From Rhodopseudomonas palustris (GTDB lineage Bacteria; Pseudomonadota; Alphaproteobacteria; Rhizobiales; Xanthobacteraceae): a DNA stretch of 64,000 nt. Of the stretch, positions 16,993-26,970 are shown piece after piece. The DNA lies in the NCBI GenBank assembly GCA_016215605.1, contig JACRJB010000014.1, forward strand, positions 186,001-250,000. The letters run 5' to 3'. Under the pieces are notes generated by a model. That model searched no databases and was not told the origin of the DNA. It saw only the letters and a program-made list of their open reading frames with translations. Made by a program: the position numbers and the translations under genes. The stretch's first letter is position 1, and every line of letters begins with the position of its first letter.

Positions 16993-17856
16993 ATGGATGT
17001 CACCAATCGGATCGAGCGTGCCCTCACCGAGGCGCTCAACCAGGCGGATCTGGTAGGATGCCCGCCCCGACTGGCGGCGGCAATGCGCAGCGCCGTGTTC
17101 CCGCGCGGTGCCCGGGTTCGGCCCCGACTTTGTCACAGCGTTGCCGCAGCCTGCGGCGACGACAATCCGGCCACCGAAGCGGCCGGCGCAGCCCTCGAAT
17201 TGATGCATTGCGCCTCGCTGGTGCACGACGATCTGCCCTGTTTCGACGGCGCCGATATCCGCCGCGGCCGCCCCTCGGTGCACAAGGCGTTCGGCGAGCC
17301 GCTCGCGGTACTGACCGGTGACGCATTGATCGTGCTGGCGTTCCAGACCATCGCCCGCGTCAATTGCGCGCCCGACCGGCTGCTGAAGCTCACCCAGGTG
17401 ATCGGCGCCGCGGTCGGCGTGCCACTCGGCATCGTCGCCGGCCAGGCCTGGGAATGCGAAACCGAAATCAATCTCGCGCACTATCACCGCTCCAAGACCG
17501 GCGCGCTGTTCGTCGCCGCGACCGCGGCCGGTGCGGCCTCGGCCGGTGCCGATCCGGAGCCGTGGCGGATGGTCGGCGAGAAGATCGGCGAGGCCTATCA
17601 GGTCGCCGACGATCTGCGCGACGCCGCCGCCGACGAAGACGAGATCGGCAAGCCGGTCGGTCAGGACGTCGCCCATGATCGCCCGAGCGCGGTGCGCGAA
17701 ATGGGCATCGATGGCGCGGTGTTCCATCTGAAGTCGCTGGTGCGCGGCGCGGTCGAGGCGATGCCGCCCTGTTCCAACGGCAACGAGCTGCGCTCGCTGA
17801 TCATGTCGGAAGCGACCCGCCTGGTGCCGGCGAAGCTGGCGCAATCCGCGGCGTGA
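16993..17856 (+). CDS. crtE: geranylgeranyl diphosphate synthase
   Basis: Makes the C20 precursor for carotenoids and for the bacteriochlorophyll tail. The 287-residue prenyltransferase has the first Asp-rich motif VHDDLPCFDGAD near residue 77 and the second, VADDLRDAA, near residue 200. It is the first gene of a likely transcript crtEF-bchCXYZ-puf, a superoperon arrangement known in Rhodobacter. A double PpsR operator precedes it. Confidence 0.96.
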   Translation: MDVTNRIERALTEALNQADLVGCPPRLAAAMRSAVFPRGARVRPRLCHSVAAACGDDNPATEAAGAALELMHCASLVHDDLPCFDGADIRRGRPSVHKAFGEPLAVLTGDALIVLAFQTIARVNCAPDRLLKLTQVIGAAVGVPLGIVAGQAWECETEINLAHYHRSKTGALFVAATAAGAASAGADPEPWRMVGEKIGEAYQVADDLRDAAADEDEIGKPVGQDVAHDRPSAVREMGIDGAVFHLKSLVRGAVEAMPPCSNGNELRSLIMSEATRLVPAKLAQSAA

Positions 17857-17908
17857 TCCGGTCCAGCCCCGGCTTGGCCTTGGCGGCCGGCTGGTGGTAG
17901 CAGGAACG

Positions 17909-19051
17909 ATGAATTCCTTGAGCCTGCGTGATCGGCTGCTCGGCTGGCGCGATTCGGTTTTGTCGAATCCGCGCTTTCAGCGCTTCGCGGCGGTGTTTCC
18001 GCTGACGCGGCGCGTCGCGCGGCGGCGCGCCGGCGCGATGTTCGATCTGATCGCCGGCTTCGTCTATTCCCAGATCCTGCTCGCCTGCGTGCAGCTGCGG
18101 CTGTTCGATCTGCTCGCCGCGCGTCCCGCCACGGTCGACGAATTGTCCGCGCGATGCGAGTTGCCGCGGGAGTCGATGCAGATGCTGCTCGACGCCGCGA
18201 TCGCGCTGAAGCTGGTGCAGCCGCGCAGCGGCGGCCGCTACGGCCTCGGCCAGCTCGGTGCCGAGCTGTGCGGCAATCAAGGCGTGCTGGCGCTGGTCGA
18301 GCATCACGCGATGCTGTACAGCGATCTCGCCGATCCGCTCGCGCTGCTGCGCGGGCCGCGCGGTGGCGGCGAGCTCGCGGCGTATTGGGCATATGTGCGC
18401 GGCGAGCGCCCGGCAGAGCTCGGCGCCGAGCAGGTCTCGTCCTACACCGCGCTGATGGCCGCCTCGCAGCCGATGATCGCCCGTGAGGTGCTGCACGTCT
18501 TCTCCTTCCGCCCGCACCGCTGCCTGCTCGACATCGGCGGCGGCGACGGCTCGTTTCTGTCGGCCGTCGCCGCAGAAACTCCCGGGCTGCGCTGCATCCT
18601 GTTCGACCTGCCGGCGGTGGCGGCCAAGGCGGCCGAGCGATTCCAGTCCGGCGGGCTCGCGGGCCGCGCGACCGCGGTCGGCGGCAGCTTCCGCACCGAC
18701 CCGCTGCCCGAAGGCGCCGACATCATCTCGCTGGTCCGGGTGATCCACGACCACGACGACGAGGTCGTCGTCGAGCTGTTGCGAGCGGTGCTCAACGCCT
18801 TGCCGGACCAGGGGAAATTGCTGGTCGCCGAGCCGATCGCCGGCCTGCCCGGCACCGAAGCCATCTCCGACGCCTATTTCGCCTTTTATCTGAGGGCGAT
18901 GGGAACCGGTAAAGCGCGAACGTTCGAACGGCTGCGAACCCTGCTGGAGGCTGCCGGTTTCGCGCAAATCGAGCTTCATGCCGTCCCGATGCCTCTGGTG
19001 GCGTCCGTAATTACCGCAATCAAACCCTCCAAATGTGTTAATCTGGCTTGA
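17909..19051 (+). CDS. crtF: demethylspheroidene/hydroxycarotenoid O-methyltransferase
   Basis: S-adenosylmethionine-dependent methylation of the C-1 hydroxyl of carotenoids. The 380-residue protein has an N-terminal winged-helix dimerisation region and a methyltransferase core with LLDIGGGDGSFL and VIHDHDDE, where His would be the catalytic base. ATG at 17909 is preferred over the in-frame GTG at 17894; AGGA lies 3 bases before the ATG. The stop codon overlaps the first PpsR operator of bchC. Confidence 0.95.
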   Translation: MNSLSLRDRLLGWRDSVLSNPRFQRFAAVFPLTRRVARRRAGAMFDLIAGFVYSQILLACVQLRLFDLLAARPATVDELSARCELPRESMQMLLDAAIALKLVQPRSGGRYGLGQLGAELCGNQGVLALVEHHAMLYSDLADPLALLRGPRGGGELAAYWAYVRGERPAELGAEQVSSYTALMAASQPMIAREVLHVFSFRPHRCLLDIGGGDGSFLSAVAAETPGLRCILFDLPAVAAKAAERFQSGGLAGRATAVGGSFRTDPLPEGADIISLVRVIHDHDDEVVVELLRAVLNALPDQGKLLVAEPIAGLPGTEAISDAYFAFYLRAMGTGKARTFERLRTLLEAAGFAQIELHAVPMPLVASVITAIKPSKCVNLA

Positions 19052-19053
19052 CA
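19036..19053. promoter_or_regulatory. PpsR operator upstream of bchC (distal)
   Basis: Exact TGT-N12-ACA (TGTTAATCTGGCTTGACA), overlapping the last codons of crtF. A bchC promoter therefore lies inside the end of crtF, in addition to read-through from crtE. Confidence 0.85.
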
Positions 19054-19061
19054 CTGTCGTC

Positions 19062-19079
19062 CGTCAGTTTAGCATGACA
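19062..19079. promoter_or_regulatory. PpsR operator upstream of bchC (proximal)
   Basis: CGTCAGTTTAGCATGACA has one mismatch (CGT for TGT). It starts 26 bases after the distal site, the same interval as the pair between crtD and crtE, and lies 41 bases before the bchC ATG. Confidence 0.7.
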
Positions 19080-19120
19080 CTCGGCGGCAGGTCTCTGCCG
19101 CACGGGATTTGGAGTGAGCG

Positions 19121-20059
19121 ATGGAAACCATCGCGGTCGTACTCAAGCAGCCACAACACGTCGAACTCAGTCGTCTCGCCCTCACGGCGCCGACTGCGGA
19201 CGACGTTGTCGTCGACGTTGCGTGGAGCGGTGTCAGCACCGGGACCGAGCGTCTGTTGTGGTCCGGCCGGATGCCGCCGTTTCCCGGAATGGGTTACCCG
19301 CTGGTGCCTGGCTACGAGTCGGTCGGCGAAGTGGTTGAGGCCGGGTCGGCGACCGATCTGCAACCCGGCCAGATGGTGTTCGTGCCCGGCGCAAAATGCT
19401 TCGGCGAAGTCCGCGGCCTGTTCGGCGCGTCAGCGTCGCGCCTCGTCGTTCCGGCCAAGCGCGTCGTGCCGCTGGATCAGCAGCTCGGTGAGCGCGGTAT
19501 TCTGATCGCGCTCGCCGCCACCGCTTACCACGCCATCGCCGCCCGCAACGCGACGCCGCCGGACTGCATCGTCGGTCACGGCGTGCTCGGCCGGCTGCTC
19601 GCGCGGATCTCGATCGCGCTCGGCAATCCGCCGCCGACGGTGTGGGAGAAGAACCCGATCCGCAGCGGCGGCGCCGATGGTTACGCCGTGATCGATCCAG
19701 AGAGCGACGAGCGGCGCGACTACAAGAGCATCTACGACGTCAGCGGTGATCCCAAGCTGCTCGACTCTTTGATCTGCCGCATCGCGCCGACCGGCGAGAT
19801 CGTGCTCGCTGGCTTCTACAGCGAGCCGCTGTCCTTCGCGTTCCCGCCGGCCTTCATGCGTGAGGCCCGGATCCGGATCGCGGCGGAATGGCAACCGGCG
19901 GACATCGGCGCGACCAAGGCGCTGATCGATTCCGGCAAGCTCTCGCTGGACGGACTGATTACCCACCATCAGGAGGCGGCCTCCGCGCCTGATGCCTACC
20001 GCATCGCATTCGAAGACCCCGCCTGCCTCAAAATGGTCCTGAACTGGAGATTGAGCTGA
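19121..20059 (+). CDS. bchC: 3-hydroxyethyl bacteriochlorophyllide a dehydrogenase
   Basis: Oxidises the C3 hydroxyethyl group to acetyl, the last ring-modification step to bacteriochlorophyllide a. The 312-residue protein belongs to the medium-chain dehydrogenase superfamily. It has the N-terminal GroES-like fold ([28 protein letters not shown]) and a nucleotide-binding segment [13 protein letters not shown]. Its TGA shares one base with the bchX ATG. Two PpsR sites lie upstream. Confidence 0.96.
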   Translation: METIAVVLKQPQHVELSRLALTAPTADDVVVDVAWSGVSTGTERLLWSGRMPPFPGMGYPLVPGYESVGEVVEAGSATDLQPGQMVFVPGAKCFGEVRGLFGASASRLVVPAKRVVPLDQQLGERGILIALAATAYHAIAARNATPPDCIVGHGVLGRLLARISIALGNPPPTVWEKNPIRSGGADGYAVIDPESDERRDYKSIYDVSGDPKLLDSLICRIAPTGEIVLAGFYSEPLSFAFPPAFMREARIRIAAEWQPADIGATKALIDSGKLSLDGLITHHQEAASAPDAYRIAFEDPACLKMVLNWRLS

Positions 20060-21057
20060 TGAACGTCGTTCCGCAGATCAACCTGCAAGACGCGCAACTC
20101 CGGGCCGAGGCGGCGATCGAGCCCGACGCCCCGTCGACGGCCCCCGTCACCAAGGAAACGCAGATCATCGCGATCTACGGCAAGGGTGGCATCGGCAAGA
20201 GCTTCACGCTCTCCAATCTCTCCTACATGATGGCGCAGCAGGGCAAGAAAGTGCTGCTGATCGGCTGCGATCCGAAGAGCGACACCACCTCTCTGCTGTT
20301 CGGCGGCAAGGCCTGCCCGACCATCATCGAGACGTCGTCGAAGAAGAAGCTGGCCGGCGAGGAAGTGAGCATCGGCGACGTCTGCTTCAAGCGGGACGGC
20401 GTGTTCGCGATGGAGCTGGGCGGCCCGGAAGTCGGCCGCGGCTGCGGCGGTCGCGGCATCATCCACGGCTTCGAGACGCTGGAAAAGCTCGGCTTCCACG
20501 AATGGGGCTTCGACTACGTGCTGCTCGACTTCCTCGGCGACGTGGTGTGCGGCGGCTTCGGTCTGCCGATCGCGCGCGACATGTGCCAGAAGGTGATCAT
20601 CGTCGGCTCCAACGATCTGCAATCGCTCTACGTCGCCAACAACGTCTGCTCCGCGGTCGAATATTTCCGCAAGCTCGGCGGCAATGTCGGCGTCGCCGGT
20701 CTGGTGATCAACAAGGACGACGGCACCGGCGAGGCGCAGGCCTTCGCCGCAGCGGCCGGCATCCCCGTGCTGTCGGCGATTCCCGCCGATGACGGCATCC
20801 GCCGAAAGAGCGCCAATTACGAAATCATCGGCCTGCCCGGCGGGGAGTGGGGTCCGCTGTTCGCGGAGCTCGCCGAGAACGTCGCGAACGCACCGCCGGT
20901 GCGCCCGAAGCCGCTCACCCCGGACGGTCTGCTCGGCCTGTTCTCCAGCGACGTGACCGGCCGCGACGTCGTGCTGCTGCCCGCGACGATGGAAGACATG
21001 TGCGGCGCCGCGGTGCTGAACAAGCCTTCGCTCGAAGTGATCTACGACGCGGTGTGA
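20059..21057 (+). CDS. bchX: chlorophyllide a reductase iron protein, subunit X
   Basis: NifH-like ATPase that delivers electrons to BchYZ for reduction of ring B of chlorophyllide a. The 332-residue protein has the P-loop [14 protein letters not shown] near residue 38. Its two 4Fe-4S ligand cysteines lie in GGPEVGRGCGGRG and [11 protein letters not shown]. The substitution of Phe after GKS is usual for BchX, compared with GKSTT in BchL. The complex is oxygen sensitive and cytoplasmic. Confidence 0.97.
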   Translation: MNVVPQINLQDAQLRAEAAIEPDAPSTAPVTKETQIIAIYGKGGIGKSFTLSNLSYMMAQQGKKVLLIGCDPKSDTTSLLFGGKACPTIIETSSKKKLAGEEVSIGDVCFKRDGVFAMELGGPEVGRGCGGRGIIHGFETLEKLGFHEWGFDYVLLDFLGDVVCGGFGLPIARDMCQKVIIVGSNDLQSLYVANNVCSAVEYFRKLGGNVGVAGLVINKDDGTGEAQAFAAAAGIPVLSAIPADDGIRRKSANYEIIGLPGGEWGPLFAELAENVANAPPVRPKPLTPDGLLGLFSSDVTGRDVVLLPATMEDMCGAAVLNKPSLEVIYDAV

Positions 21058-21082
21058 ACCGCCGCGTGTTCGGGAGTTCGTC

Positions 21083-22684
21083 ATGAACGTCATGCCCCGC
21101 TATTCCGGTCCGATCGGCGAGTCGATCGTCAGCGATCCCGCTGATATCGACGTCTCGGCGGATGCCGAAGGCGCTGCGCCCGCGATCAATGCGGCGGCGA
21201 CCAAGACGGACGGTCTCGGCTGCCACGCCGGCGCCTCGGAAATGAAGGCGGCCGCCGAGGCCGCCGGCAAGAGCGAGATTCTCGAGCGCTACGCCGAGGA
21301 CTATCCGAAGGGACCGCACGATCAGCCGCAGAGCATGTGCCCGGCGTTCGGCAGCCTGCGCGTCGGCCTGCGGATGCGCCGCACCGCGACGATCCTGTCC
21401 GGTTCGGCCTGCTGCGTGTATGGCCTGACCTTCGTGTCGCACTTCTACGGCGCGCGCCGCACCGTCGGCTATGTGCCGTTCTCGTCGGAGACGCTGGTCA
21501 CCGGCAAGCTGTTCGAGGATATCCGCGAAGCGGTCTACAAGCTCGCCGATCCCGAGCACTACGACACCATCATCATCACCAATCTCTGCGTGCCGACCGC
21601 GTCCGGCGTGCCGCTCGATCTGCTGCCGAAGGAAATCAACGGCGTCCGGATCATCGGCGTCGACGTGCCGGGCTTCGGCGTGCCGACCCATGCCGAAGCC
21701 AAGGACGTTCTGTCCGGCGCGATGCTGGAATACGCCCGCAAGGAAGCCGAGCAGGGCCCGGTGCAGGCGCCGCGCGGCGGCCGCAGCGAGCGACCGACCG
21801 TGACGCTGCTCGGCGAGGTCTTCCCGGCCGATCCGGTTGGTATCAACCTGATGCTCGAGCCGCTCGGCCTGGCCGCCGGCCCGGTCGTGCCGACCCGTGA
21901 ATGGCGTGAGCTGTATGCCGCGCTGGATTGCCAGGTCGTCGCGGCGCTTCATCCGTTCTACACCGCCTGCGTCCGCCAGTTCGAACTCGCCGGCCGCAAA
22001 GCGGTCGGCTCCGCACCGGTCGGCCATGACGGCACCGAAGCTTGGCTCGAAGCGATCGGCACCGCCTGCAACGTGTCGCGCGACAAGATCGACGCCGCCA
22101 AGAACAAGTTCCTGCCGATGATCAAGGCGGCGCTCGCCGCCAAGCCGATCGACGCGCGGATCACGGTGTCGGGCTATGAAGGTTCGGAGCTTCTGGTGGC
22201 GCGGCTGCTGATCGAAAGCGGCGCGCGCGTGCCCTATGTCGGCACCGCGGTGCCGCGCACGCCGTGGTCGGAGCCGGACCGCCAATGGCTCGAGGCCAAG
22301 GGCGTCAAGGTTCAGTATCGCGCATCGCTCCAGCAGGACTTTGCGGCGATCGACGAATTCAAGCCGGATCTGGCGATCGGCACCACTCCGGTGGTGCAGA
22401 AGGCCAAGACCATGGCGATCCCGGCCCTGTATTTCACCAATCTGATTTCGGCGCGGCCGCTGTTCGGCGTCGCCGGCGCCGGCTCGCTGGCGCAGGTGAT
22501 CAATGCGGCGCTCGGCAATCAGGCGCGCTTCGACGAGATGAAGGAATTCTTCGGCGAGGTCGGGCAGGGCTACGCGGCGGGCGTCTGGGAAGACACGCCG
22601 AAGGACAACCCGGCGTTCCGCGAGAAATACAGGAAGCAGATCGAAGCCGCAGCCAAGAAGCGCAAGGCGGAGGAGATGATCTGA
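21083..22684 (+). CDS. bchY: chlorophyllide a reductase subunit Y
   Basis: NifD/BchN-like catalytic subunit of chlorophyllide reductase, 533 residues. Candidate cluster ligands are the cysteines in [16 protein letters not shown] and [11 protein letters not shown] roughly 50-residue low-complexity N-terminal extension precedes the core. The stop shares one base with the bchZ start (TGATG at 22682), so subunit synthesis is probably coupled. Confidence 0.97.
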   Translation: MNVMPRYSGPIGESIVSDPADIDVSADAEGAAPAINAAATKTDGLGCHAGASEMKAAAEAAGKSEILERYAEDYPKGPHDQPQSMCPAFGSLRVGLRMRRTATILSGSACCVYGLTFVSHFYGARRTVGYVPFSSETLVTGKLFEDIREAVYKLADPEHYDTIIITNLCVPTASGVPLDLLPKEINGVRIIGVDVPGFGVPTHAEAKDVLSGAMLEYARKEAEQGPVQAPRGGRSERPTVTLLGEVFPADPVGINLMLEPLGLAAGPVVPTREWRELYAALDCQVVAALHPFYTACVRQFELAGRKAVGSAPVGHDGTEAWLEAIGTACNVSRDKIDAAKNKFLPMIKAALAAKPIDARITVSGYEGSELLVARLLIESGARVPYVGTAVPRTPWSEPDRQWLEAKGVKVQYRASLQQDFAAIDEFKPDLAIGTTPVVQKAKTMAIPALYFTNLISARPLFGVAGAGSLAQVINAALGNQARFDEMKEFFGEVGQGYAAGVWEDTPKDNPAFREKYRKQIEAAAKKRKAEEMI

Positions 22685-24132
22685 TGCTTGTCCTCGATCA
22701 CGATCGCGCCGGCGGCTATTGGGGCGCCGTCTATGCCTTCACCGCGGTGAAGGGCCTGCAGGTCATCATCGACGGCCCGGTCGGCTGCGAGAACCTGCCG
22801 GTGACCTCGGTGCTGCACTACACCGACGCGTTGCCGCCGCACGAACTGCCGATCGTCGTCACCGGCCTCGGCGAGGAAGAGCTCGGCAAGCTCGGCACCG
22901 AAGGCGCAATGAAGCGCGCGCACCGGACGCTCGATCCGTTCATGCCGGCCGTCGTCGTGACCGGCTCGATCGCCGAAATGATCGGCGGCGGCGTCACGCC
23001 CGAAGGCACCGGCATCAAGCGCTTCCTGCCGCGCACCATCGACGAGGACCAGTGGCAGAGCGCCGATCGTGCGATCTCCTGGCTGTGGAAGGAATACGGC
23101 CCGAAGAAGATTCCGGAGCGCAAGCGCAAGGACGGCGAAAAGCCGCGGGTCAACATCATCGGCCCGATCTACGGCACCTTCAACATGCCGTCGGATCTCG
23201 CCGAGATCCGCCGCCTGATCGAAGGCATCGGCGCCGAGGTCAACATGGTGTTCCCGCTCGGGACGCACCTCTCCGACATTCCGAAATTGGTGAATGCCGA
23301 CGTCAACGTCTGCATGTATCGCGAATTCGGCCGGCTGCTGTGCGAAGTGCTGGAGCGGCCGTATCTGCAGGCGCCGATCGGGCTGCATTCGACCACGCGC
23401 TTCCTGCGCAAGCTCGGCGAACTCACCGGCCTCGATCCGGAGCCGTTCATCGAACGCGAGAAGAACACCACGATCAAGCCTCTGTGGGATCTGTGGCGTT
23501 CGGTGACCCAGGACTTCTTCGGCACCGCGAGCTTCGCGGTCGTCGCGACCGATACCTACGCCCGCGGCATCCGTCATTTCCTCGAAGAGGAGATGGGCCT
23601 GCCGTGCACCTTCGCGGTGTCGCGCAAGGCCGGGGTCAAGCCGGACAACGAAGCGGTCCGCAACGCGATTCGGCAGACGCCGCCGCTGATCATGTTCGGC
23701 AGCTACAACGAAAGAATGTATCTCGCCGAAGCCGGCGCCCGCGCGATCTACATCCCGGCGTCGTTCCCGGGCGCGGTGATCCGCCGCCATCTCGGTACGC
23801 CGTTCATGGGCTACTCGGGCGCGACCTATCTGGTCCAGGAAGTCTGCAACGCGCTGTTCGACGCGCTGTTCAACATCCTGCCGCTCGGCAGCGATCTCGA
23901 TCGGGTCGATCCGACACCGGCGCGGCGTCACGAAGAACTACTCTGGAGCGACGAGGCCAAGGCGTTGCTCGACCAGGTTCTCGAAGCCCATCCGGTGCTG
24001 GTGCGAATCTCGGCGGCGAAGCGCTTGCGCGATGCCGCAGAAAACAGCGCGCGACGTGCCGGCCAGGAGCGTGTCACCGAAGAATTCGTCACGAAAGCGC
24101 GTGCTGCGCTGATGGACGGGCAGACTGTGTAA
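22684..24132 (+). CDS. bchZ: chlorophyllide a reductase subunit Z
   Basis: NifK/BchB-like partner of BchY, 482 residues, beginning [19 protein letters not shown] at 22684. An open frame extends upstream inside bchY but is a shadow; the ATG overlapping the bchY stop is the real start. [12 protein letters not shown] near residue 35 contains a candidate cluster cysteine. The C-terminal helical region resembles the PCP_red type domain of BchB. It closes the bchCXYZ set and is followed by pufQ. Confidence 0.97.
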   Translation: MLVLDHDRAGGYWGAVYAFTAVKGLQVIIDGPVGCENLPVTSVLHYTDALPPHELPIVVTGLGEEELGKLGTEGAMKRAHRTLDPFMPAVVVTGSIAEMIGGGVTPEGTGIKRFLPRTIDEDQWQSADRAISWLWKEYGPKKIPERKRKDGEKPRVNIIGPIYGTFNMPSDLAEIRRLIEGIGAEVNMVFPLGTHLSDIPKLVNADVNVCMYREFGRLLCEVLERPYLQAPIGLHSTTRFLRKLGELTGLDPEPFIEREKNTTIKPLWDLWRSVTQDFFGTASFAVVATDTYARGIRHFLEEEMGLPCTFAVSRKAGVKPDNEAVRNAIRQTPPLIMFGSYNERMYLAEAGARAIYIPASFPGAVIRRHLGTPFMGYSGATYLVQEVCNALFDALFNILPLGSDLDRVDPTPARRHEELLWSDEAKALLDQVLEAHPVLVRISAAKRLRDAAENSARRAGQERVTEEFVTKARAALMDGQTV

Positions 24133-24208
24133 CGACGATTTGAGCTAGAACAATGCGCTTCACAATGTCGCGACCAAATATGCGCAATCCAAGAGTGAGG
24201 AGATGACG

Positions 24209-24433
24209 ATGTCCGACTACGTCCACACCGACCGTCGCTCGAGGTTGCTCCAAGATCACGCGGCGATCGAGTGCCGGCTGATGTTCGGCGCTTGCTACGC
24301 GTTGTTTCTGGTCCGCGCGATCGTGACGCGGATGATGCCCTGGCGCCCGAGGACGGGACAGCATCAATCGGTGTTCGGTGAAGCCCACAACGCGGCGAGC
24401 GTGATGGTCACTTCATCGTTCATGGGAATGTAA
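24209..24433 (+). CDS. pufQ: PufQ-like protein
   Basis: A 74-residue protein with one hydrophobic helix (LMFGACYALFLVRAIV) after a charged N-terminus, located exactly where pufQ lies in Rhodobacter, between bchZ and pufB. PufQ is thought to aid bacteriochlorophyll supply or assembly. ATG at 24209 is preferred over ATG at 24203, because GTGAGGAG at 24195-24202 is better spaced for it. The sequence match to PufQ is by plan and position rather than strong identity. Confidence 0.72.
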   Translation: MSDYVHTDRRSRLLQDHAAIECRLMFGACYALFLVRAIVTRMMPWRPRTGQHQSVFGEAHNAASVMVTSSFMGM

Positions 24434-24442
24434 TTCGAATTT

Positions 24443-24460
24443 CGTCCGGCTCGCCGGACG
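24443..24460 (+). promoter_or_regulatory. hairpin after pufQ
   Basis: Perfect 7-bp stem CGTCCGG / CCGGACG with a CTCG loop, 9 bases after the pufQ stop, with no T tract. It is more likely an mRNA processing or stability element between pufQ and pufBA than a terminator. Confidence 0.55.
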
Positions 24461-24481
24461 GAACACTGCCGTTCTCGGAAA

Positions 24482-24507
24482 CGAAACGGTAACTCGCTGT
24501 CGTTTCG
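24482..24507 (+). promoter_or_regulatory. inverted repeat in the pufQ-pufB leader
   Basis: CGAAACG at 24482-24488 pairs with CGTTTCG at 24501-24507 across a 12-base loop, and a further partial copy GGAAACGATACG follows. It could be an operator dyad or an RNA stem in the leader of pufBA, which has an intergene of 153 bases. Confidence 0.45.
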
Positions 24508-24586
24508 GAAACGATACGGCAATCGTTGGCCGCCCACGGTCTGGGCGGCGTGTCGGCCGAAAGGCCATCACTAGGAGGTGTACCAA

Positions 24587-24784
24587 ATGAGTGACGGTTC
24601 CATCTCGGGACTTTCCGAAGCGGAAGCCAAGGAATTCCACTCGATCTTCGTGACGAGCTTCTTCCTCTTCATCGTGGTTGCTGTTGTTGCTCACATCCTC
24701 GCTTGGATGTGGCGTCCGTGGCTGCCCAAGGCAACTGGCTACGCGATGGACAGCGTTCATCAACTGACTTCGTATCTGTGCTAA
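24587..24784 (+). CDS. pufB: light-harvesting 1 beta polypeptide
   Basis: A 65-residue LH1 beta subunit beginning [19 protein letters not shown]. One transmembrane helix contains the bacteriochlorophyll-ligating His in [13 protein letters not shown]. The start is set by a very strong ribosome-binding site AGGAGGTG at 24573-24580; an in-frame GTG at 24578 falls inside it. It forms the LH1 ring around the reaction centre with PufA and is first of pufBALM. Confidence 0.97.
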   Translation: MSDGSISGLSEAEAKEFHSIFVTSFFLFIVVAVVAHILAWMWRPWLPKATGYAMDSVHQLTSYLC

Positions 24785-24799
24785 GGGGAGACGACTACT

Positions 24800-24979
24800 A
24801 TGTGGCGAATTTGGCTTCTGTTTGATCCGCGTCGCGCGCTGGTCCTGCTGTTCGTGTTCCTGTTCGGCCTGGCCATCATCATCCACTTCATCCTGCTGAG
24901 CACCAGCCGCTTCAACTGGCTGGATGGCCCGAAGAAGACGGCTGAGATCTCTCAGACCTACACCAGCATGCCCGTCTAA
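24800..24979 (+). CDS. pufA: light-harvesting 1 alpha polypeptide
   Basis: A 59-residue LH1 alpha subunit, [15 protein letters not shown], with the ligand His in [16 protein letters not shown]. The ATG at 24800 follows a GGGGAG ribosome-binding site, 15 bases after the pufB stop. A large stem-loop follows 19 bases downstream and probably protects the pufBA message. Confidence 0.97.
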   Translation: MWRIWLLFDPRRALVLLFVFLFGLAIIIHFILLSTSRFNWLDGPKKTAEISQTYTSMPV

Positions 24980-24998
24980 CGGCGTGATGAACTGCTTA

Positions 24999-25047
24999 CC
25001 GGAACGGACGGGAAACGGACCCAACTGCCGGGCTCGTCCGCTTCCGG
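24999..25047 (+). promoter_or_regulatory. pufA-pufL intercistronic stem-loop
   Basis: CCGGAACGGACG at 24999-25010 pairs with CGTCCGCTTCCGG at 25035-25047, a 12-bp stem with a one-base bulge and a loop of about 24 bases. In Rhodobacter, hairpins at this position stabilise the upstream LH1 message against 3' decay, raising LH1 over reaction-centre subunits. The same role is inferred here. Confidence 0.8.
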
Positions 25048-25110
25048 GAAGCGATTTCAACTGGATCACTACGATGGATTATCCCTGGCGCGCTCGCGGA
25101 GGAACGATCG

Positions 25111-25944
25111 ATGGCAATGCTCAGTTTTGAGAAAAAATACCGCGTTCGTGGCGGAACGCTAATCGGAGGCGACCTGTTCGATTTCTGGGTCGGTCCGTTC
25201 TATGTTGGTTTTTTCGGCGTCGCGACGGTCTTCTGCGCCCTGATGGGGACCGCCCTGATCATCTGGAATACTGCGCTCGGCCCGACCTGGGTCCTGTGGC
25301 AGATCAGCGTCAACCCGCCGGACGCCAAGTACGGCTTGGGCTTCGCTCCGCTCGCCGAAGGCGGCATCTGGCAGTGGGTCTCGATCTTCGCAACCGGCGC
25401 GTTCGTTTCGTGGGCGCTGCGTGAAGTCGAAATCTGCCGCAAGCTCGGCATCGGTTATCACGTGCCGTTCGCCTTCAGCTTCGCGATCTTCGCTTACGTC
25501 ACGCTGGTGGTCATTCGTCCGGTTCTGATGGGCTCCTGGAGCTACGGCTTCCCCTACGGTATCTTCACGCATCTCGATTGGGTGTCGAACACCGGCTATT
25601 CCTACGGCCAGTTCCACTACAATCCCGCGCACATGATCGCGATCACCTTCTTCTTCACGACCTGTCTGGCGCTGGCGCTGCATGGCGGCCTGGTTCTGTC
25701 GGCCCTCAACCCGGATCGCGGTGAGCCCGTCAAGTCGCCGGAGCACGAGAACACCATCTTCCGCGACCTCGTCGGCTATTCGATCGGTACCATCGGCATT
25801 CACCGCCTCGGCCTGTTCCTGGCGCTGGCGGCTGTGTTCTTCAGCGCGGTCTGCATGATCCTCAGCGGCCCGGTGCTCGCAGAAGGTGGTTCGTGGCCGG
25901 ATTGGTGGAACTGGTGGCGCAACCTGCCGATCTGGAAGTCGTAA
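25111..25944 (+). CDS. pufL: photosynthetic reaction centre L subunit
   Basis: A 277-residue membrane protein with five transmembrane helices that binds the special pair, accessory bacteriochlorophylls, bacteriopheophytin and QA/QB with PufM. It begins [15 protein letters not shown]. The segment [20 protein letters not shown] and the later LHGGLVLSA contain special-pair and non-haem iron histidines. GGAGG stands 8 bases before the ATG at 25111; ATG at 25117 is the alternative start. Confidence 0.98.
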   Translation: MAMLSFEKKYRVRGGTLIGGDLFDFWVGPFYVGFFGVATVFCALMGTALIIWNTALGPTWVLWQISVNPPDAKYGLGFAPLAEGGIWQWVSIFATGAFVSWALREVEICRKLGIGYHVPFAFSFAIFAYVTLVVIRPVLMGSWSYGFPYGIFTHLDWVSNTGYSYGQFHYNPAHMIAITFFFTTCLALALHGGLVLSALNPDRGEPVKSPEHENTIFRDLVGYSIGTIGIHRLGLFLALAAVFFSAVCMILSGPVLAEGGSWPDWWNWWRNLPIWKS

Positions 25945-25971
25945 TTCAACCGGTCACAAGAGAGTCTTGTC

Positions 25972-26895
25972 ATGGCCCAATATCAGAACATCTTCACACA
26001 GGTTCAGGTCGAAGGACCTGCCTATGCGGGGGTGCCGCTACGACCCGGCAGCTCCCCGCGCGAGACCAAGACCACGTTCTCCTACTGGCTTGGTAAGATC
26101 GGCGATGCGCAGGTGGGTCCGATCTATCTCGGTTTCACCGGGGTCTGTTCGGTCCTGTGCGGCTTCGTCGCGATCGAGATCATCGGCCTCAACATGTTGG
26201 CGTCGGTGGACTGGAGCCCGATCGAATTCCTGCGCCAGTTCTGCTGGCTCGCGCTCGAGCCGCCGAAGCCGGAATACGGCCTGACCATTCCGCCGCTCAA
26301 GGAAGGCGGCTGGTGGCTGATGGCCGGCTTCTTCCTGACAGTGTCCATCGCGCTGTGGTGGGTTCGCACCTATCGCCGCTCGCGGGCGCTCGGGATGGGT
26401 ACCCACGTGTCGTGGGCATTCGCGTCGGCGATCCTGCTCTATCTGGCGCTCGGCTTCATTCAGCCGCTGCTGATGGGGTCGTGGAGTGAAGCTCCGCCGT
26501 TCGGCGTCTTCCCGCATCTCGACTGGACCAACAACTTCTCGATCAAGTACGGCAACCTCTACTACAACCCCTTCCACTGTCTCTCGATCGCCTTCCTGTA
26601 TGGTTCGGCCCTGCTGTTCGCCATGCATGGTGCGACCATTCTGGCCGTGAGCCGCTACGGCGGCGAGCGCGAAATCGAGCAGATGCTGGACCGCGGTACC
26701 GCACTTGAACGCGCTGCTCTGTTCTGGCGCTGGACGATGGGCTTCAACGCGACGGCCGAATCGATCCATCGCTGGGCCTGGTGGTTTGCGGTGCTCTGCC
26801 CGCTGACCGGTGCCATCGGCATCATCCTCACCGGCCCGGTGGTCGACAACTGGTTCGACTGGGGTGTGAAGCACGGCCTCGCTCCGCCGCGGTAG
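25972..26895 (+). CDS. pufM: photosynthetic reaction centre M subunit
   Basis: A 307-residue partner of PufL with five transmembrane helices. It begins [15 protein letters not shown]. The [17 protein letters not shown] segment and the following [20 protein letters not shown] carry the conserved His and iron-ligand Glu environment. A strong terminator follows 31 bases after the stop, so no pufC or pufX is in this operon. The reaction centre is therefore of the type lacking a bound tetrahaem cytochrome. Confidence 0.98.
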   Translation: MAQYQNIFTQVQVEGPAYAGVPLRPGSSPRETKTTFSYWLGKIGDAQVGPIYLGFTGVCSVLCGFVAIEIIGLNMLASVDWSPIEFLRQFCWLALEPPKPEYGLTIPPLKEGGWWLMAGFFLTVSIALWWVRTYRRSRALGMGTHVSWAFASAILLYLALGFIQPLLMGSWSEAPPFGVFPHLDWTNNFSIKYGNLYYNPFHCLSIAFLYGSALLFAMHGATILAVSRYGGEREIEQMLDRGTALERAALFWRWTMGFNATAESIHRWAWWFAVLCPLTGAIGIILTGPVVDNWFDWGVKHGLAPPR

Positions 26896-26926
26896 TGCAA
26901 CCCGACGTCTAACGGACACAAGATTG

Positions 26927-26970
26927 CGCACGCCTGATTGTAAAAAACCGATCAGGCGTGCGTTGTTACT
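26927..26970 (+). terminator. terminator of the puf operon
   Basis: Perfect 12-bp stem CGCACGCCTGAT / ATCAGGCGTGCG with a 12-base A-rich loop, followed by TTGTTACTTT. It ends the crt-bch-puf transcript. Confidence 0.92.

Noticed and set aside
22264-22683. Upstream extension of the bchZ frame
   Set aside because: It lies inside bchY; the BchZ N-terminus begins at the ATG overlapping the bchY stop.
22570-23931. 453-codon antisense frame opposite bchZ
   Set aside because: Same kind of shadow; bchZ is conserved end to end.
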